Assembly (NCBI RefSeq): GCF_005250615.1
Contig: NZ_SULM01000013.1
Coordinates: 1-64,000, forward strand
Direction of reading: 5' to 3'
Length of the DNA: 64,000 bases
Origin: Pseudomonas rhizoryzae
GTDB lineage: Bacteria; Pseudomonadota; Gammaproteobacteria; Pseudomonadales; Pseudomonadaceae
Both the position numbers and the translations under genes were made by a program. Of this stretch, positions 61,417 to 64,000 are shown one piece after another (positions within the stretch are counted from its first letter, which is position 1; each line of letters begins with the position of its first letter). The notes beneath the pieces are model-generated. The model was given only the letters and a program-made list of their open reading frames with translations, was not told the origin of the DNA and did not search any database.

Positions 61417-61767
61417 TCAGGACGAGGATGACTCTGTCTCTTGGGAAGGGCGGTGGCGTCCTACCGTGCCAATCTCGGCAGGCGTCTTGATGTAGAACAG
61501 TGCCAAGTCTTCCGATTCGAGGCGTTGAAACAGCATGTCGTGTTGAATTTGAGTCAGCGCCATCGTTACCTGGATGGGCTGATCGGCAAGCTCAAAAAAA
61601 TGAGCGGAGTGGCGTTTTCCATCTTGGCCAAAGCCTTCAGCCGCCACTGACAACGTTGCGCCACTTAGGTGAAGCTCTTTAGCAAGATCCAGAAGCCAAT
61701 CTCCAATCTGCTGATGTTCATGGCGACGATTTTGTTCGGTATAGAACGTAACGAGATAGTCGTTCAT
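61417..61767 (-). CDS. DUF190 family protein
   Basis: 116 aa. MNDYLVTFYTEQNRRHEHQQ at the N-terminus and a ferredoxin-like alpha/beta fold resembling PII proteins fit DUF190, which is often encoded with crcB. It follows crcB by 10 bases on the same transcript and may modulate the channel. Function unproved. Confidence 0.85.
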   Translation of the reverse strand: MNDYLVTFYTEQNRRHEHQQIGDWLLDLAKELHLSGATLSVAAEGFGQDGKRHSAHFFELADQPIQVTMALTQIQHDMLFQRLESEDLALFYIKTPAEIGTVGRHRPSQETESSSS

Positions 61768-61777
61768 GCTATTGCCT

Positions 61778-62161
61778 TTAGCGTGGGTGCAGCAGGTTGA
61801 TGGTCAAGATACCCAGGGCTGTCATGCACAGGGACCCCACGACATGAACGCTGATTGCAGTCAGCGCCATGAGCAGCCTTCCTTGCTGGATTAGCATCAG
61901 TGTCTCAGCAGAAAACGTCGAGAAGGTGGTTAAGCCGCCGCAAAATCCGGTGATCAGAAACAGCCGCCATTCAGGCGCAATCCCGGGCCAAGCAGCGAAG
62001 ATGGCTACGGCCATTCCGATGATGTAGCCACCTACAAGATTCGCAACGACCGTCCCAGGCGGGAGCGACGGGAACCAGGCATTTAGCTTCAAGCCCAGTA
62101 TCCAACGGAGCCAGGCACCCAAGGTCGCACCGAGTGCGATGGCTATGAGCGGCTTCAGCAT
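61778..62161 (-). CDS. crcB: Fluoride channel CrcB (Fluc)
   Basis: 127-aa small membrane protein with four helices that exports fluoride. Conserved elements are [10 protein letters not shown] near residue 12, [18 protein letters not shown] near 36 and the [15 protein letters not shown] motif at about 73-87. A fluoride riboswitch and terminator lie upstream. Confidence 0.95.
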   Translation of the reverse strand: MLKPLIAIALGATLGAWLRWILGLKLNAWFPSLPPGTVVANLVGGYIIGMAVAIFAAWPGIAPEWRLFLITGFCGGLTTFSTFSAETLMLIQQGRLLMALTAISVHVVGSLCMTALGILTINLLHPR

Positions 62162-62232
62162 GGAACGTCTCCCAAGGGGAATGGAAGACTAGGGGCCGGG
62201 GAGGGATATGGTCGGTGCATAGCGCTGTCCTC

Positions 62233-62264
62233 GAAAAAGACAGGGCGCACCTACGCACCCTGCC
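62233..62264 (-). terminator. Intrinsic terminator of the fluoride riboswitch
   Basis: On the minus strand, GGCAGGGTGCG and TGCGCCCTGTC form an 11-bp stem (with G-U pairs) closed by TAGG and followed by TTTTT. It sits between the aptamer and crcB, the usual transcription-control layout. Confidence 0.85.
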
Positions 62265-62272
62265 AAGGGGTT

Positions 62273-62322
62273 ACGTAGGCATCATCAGCACGAGGCGGTT
62301 TGAGGAGGAATGCCATCTCCTT
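62273..62322 (-). ncRNA. Fluoride riboswitch (crcB motif)
   Basis: Read on the minus strand the RNA begins AGGAGATGGCATTCCTCC and ends GCTGATGATGCCTACG. This is a close match to the fluoride aptamer consensus (GG.GATGG..T.C.CC, then GCTGATGA..CCTAC). The P1 and pseudoknot partners GGCAT and ATGCC are present. Fluoride should stabilise the aptamer and prevent the downstream terminator, switching on crcB and the DUF190 gene. Confidence 0.93.
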
Positions 62323-62480
62323 AGCGGATCATAGCAGCGCAGCAGATGACTTTGAAGATGGCTCGTTCTTGAAGCCGACATGCCTGCCACTGCTTATTGA
62401 GACCCGGAGCATGCCTGCACTCCTCAAACGCCGAGGGTCTAGAAACCGATCGACTCTGCGGTAGCTATGAGGCAAACGTC
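62323..62480. other. Upstream region of the riboswitch and left flank of the IS3 element
   Basis: No gene. It holds the promoter for the riboswitch transcript and, somewhere near 62395-62480, the left end of the IS3 element, which I cannot place with confidence because no good match to the right end is visible. Confidence 0.4.
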
Positions 62481-63851
62481 CTATTCGTCACAGGTATTCA
62501 CAGCTTTCGCTATTGCCAGACGATATTCAGCTGGACTGCGCCCACCCAGTGCCAATTTGATTCGCTCCTTATTGTAGTAGTCGATATAGGCCCGAATTGC
62601 TACTGCCAGCTCCTCTACGCTTGAGAACCTGTTGCAGTGGAAAAGCTCAGATTTTAGTACTGCAAAAAAGCTTTCCATTGCCGCATTGTCGAGGCAATTG
62701 GCTCGCCTTGACATACTCTGAGTCAGTCCATGCTGACGGATCAGCTGTTGGTAGGCAGGGTATTGATAGTGCCAGCCTTGATCGGAATGGATGAGCGGTT
62801 TCTCATGAGGCCGAAGGGTCTTCAATCCGTCTTTCAACATACGTAAGACCATCTCGAACGATGGGCGCTCACTTATCTCGAAAGCCACAATTTCCTTATT
62901 GAAGAGGTCAAGAATCGGTGACAGGTATAGCCGGTTTTGATTGACACGAAACTCCGTTATGTCAGTCGCCCACCGCTGATTGGGCTGCGGTGCGGTAAAG
63001 CGGCGTTCCAGCAGGTTAGGCGCCACGCAGGACTCCGGCCCTGTGAATGGACGATAGCGACGGCGTCGCAGCGTGCACTTTAACGACATTTCGCCCATCA
63101 GCCGCTGTACTGCCTTGTGATTGATCTGCTGCCCCTGATTGCGTAGCGCCTGCGTGATGCGGCGATAGCCATAGCGACCCCGATGATGCGCGAACATCGT
63201 CCGGATGCTCTCTTTGCGGGCACCTTGTTTGTCTGGTTGGCGAGTGACCTTGAGGTGGTAGTAGAAGCTGCTTCGAGGAAGACATGCTCCCTGAAGAAGC
63301 GCATCAAGTGGATATCGTGACCGCAACTCCTGCACGATAAGTGCTTTCTGCTGATTGTCCAGGTCACTGTCCTTGAGACCCAAGCTCATGGCTTTGCGCA
63401 GAAAGGCGTTTTTGACCTGCAGATAGGCAACCTGCTTTTCCAGCTCTCGGACTGGGTTTGCGATGTGGGGCTTGAAAGCGGATGGATCTGGAACGGGAAG
63501 AAGGGGCAAGGAGTCACCTCTGCGTTTGCTGGCCAACCCCTCGATACCATACCTCTGCCACGCATCGACCCAGCGCTGCATTTGGGAGCGATTGAGACTA
63601 AATCGCTCACTAGCCCGTCGGATTGATAGGCCTTCGACGATCTGTCGCACCACCTCGATCTTGAAATCGATGCTGTGATAACGATAACGCTTTTGTAGAG
63701 CCGCTTTTCCGTGATTGGCATAGGCGCCAATCCATCCTTTTACCTGCACCACGCTGACGTCATGCACCCTAGCGAGGTGGCCGTAGCTGCAATCGCCCTT
63801 TTGGTACTGAGCGACGATCTTCAATTTGAACGCTAGAGAGTACTTGGGCAT
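62481..63851 (-). mobile_element. IS3-family (IS150 group) transposase, single fused frame
   Basis: 456 aa. The N-terminal part is OrfA-like, with two helix-turn-helix units (YGHLARVHDVSVVQVKGWI and SIRRASERFSLNRSQMQRWV) and a leucine-zipper region. The C-terminal part is an OrfB rve domain with the DDE residues in RWATDITEF, LIHSDQGWHY and NAAMESFFAVLKSE. OrfA and OrfB are normally joined by programmed frameshifting; here they are one open frame. The right end of the element is seen at 63871-63894. Confidence 0.9.
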
Positions 63852-63870
63852 GGTACGCCTTCAAGGCAGC

Positions 63871-63894
63871 GTCCAACTTTCGGGGGTCATTTCA
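63871..63894. repeat. Terminal repeat at the 5' side of the IS3 transposase
   Basis: GTCCAACTTTCGGGGGTCATTTCA, 20 bases upstream of the transposase start, of which GTCCAACTTTCGGGGGTCA (63871-63889) is the IS3-type core. Its complement recurs with two mismatches at 56280-56303. Confidence 0.65.
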
Positions 63895-63952
63895 TGGCTG
63901 CGAGAAGCAAAGGGTCCCCAGGCTCCCGGCCATAGTAGCCATCCGCCGCCCC

Positions 63953-63977
63953 AACCTCCTGAGTAGTGATAGCGGTT
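63953..63977 (+). promoter_or_regulatory. Transfer-operon element AACC-N17-GGTT, copy 5
   Basis: AACC TCCTGAGTAGTGATAGC GGTT; the left part matches copies 1 and 4 (AACCTCCTG). It lies at the right edge of the window, so its gene is outside; by analogy a transfer gene should start about 60-68 bases further on. Confidence 0.65.
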
Positions 63978-64000
63978 TACCATTGTCCGGCCGACCTCGC

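Noticed and set aside
62395-62480. Candidate left end of the IS3 element
   Set aside because: A string starting TGAGACCCGGAG near 62397 has only partial resemblance to the right end, so the boundary was left open.
1-64000. tRNA genes, att sites, integrase and CRISPR arrays
   Set aside because: I looked for clover-leaf ends, repeats with regular spacing and tyrosine recombinase motifs and saw none, so the ICE ends are presumed outside the window.

Overview
The window is high-GC DNA of Pseudomonas type. About half of it is the conserved transfer region of a large integrative and conjugative element (ICE) of the PFGI-1/ICEclc/PAGI family, the 'type G' mating-pair apparatus defined by the TIGR037xx ICE protein families. 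Into this backbone are set blocks of accessory genes, several of them clearly richer in A+T. No tRNA, integrase, att site, CRISPR array or rRNA is visible, so neither end of the element can be placed.

Layout. (1) 1-1724: glaH (partial) and glaR, divergent genes for glutarate hydroxylation in lysine degradation, with a matching operator between them. (2) 2069-7515: ICE backbone genes, namely a DUF3275 protein, two small unknowns, a DUF6094-type DNA methyltransferase and an SNF2-type helicase; the last two look like a split anti-restriction pair. (3) 7519-10852: AT-rich cargo with a membrane protein and an RloC/PrrC-like anticodon nuclease. (4) 11193-14021: serine recombinase, GFA-type zinc protein and an ISNCY-like transposase with a small overlapping gene. 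(5) 14082-20075: cadmium/lead (cadR, cadA) and arsenic (arsR, arsB, arsC, arsH) resistance. (6) 20467-26176: a LexA-controlled mutagenesis cassette (imuA, imuB, dnaE2) with two extra genes in front. (7) 26612-30627: a tightly packed four-gene operon encoding a QueC-like enzyme, a DUF6884/GIY-YIG-like protein, a SIR2-nucleotide kinase fusion and a nucleoside 2-deoxyribosyltransferase. This is my best candidate for an undescribed, probably defensive, system. (8) 31986-56059: the conjugation cluster, from TIGR03759 through TraD, TIGR03747, RAQPRD, TIGR03758, 03745, 03750, 03746, 03749, 03752, 03751, the VirB4/TraC ATPase, a DsbA-like protein, TIGR03757, 03756, 03755 and TraG to DUF3742. A UvrD-like helicase and a CoiA-like nuclease interrupt it. 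(9) 56280-63894: cargo bracketed by inverted IS3-type ends. It carries an ECF sigma/anti-sigma pair that appears to control a DUF305, YncE and COG4315 secreted-protein operon, then a TDT transporter, a fluoride-riboswitch-controlled crcB and DUF190 pair, and an IS3 transposase.

How the parts work together. The transfer genes appear to be coordinated by a repeated promoter-region element, AACC-N17-GGTT. It occurs four times 60-68 bases before a transfer-gene start codon and once more at the right edge of the window, where it should drive the next, unseen transfer operon. The cargo gives metal, arsenic and fluoride tolerance, inducible mutagenesis, and at least two candidate anti-phage modules. 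Assignments rest on motif recognition and memory of protein families; no database search was run.
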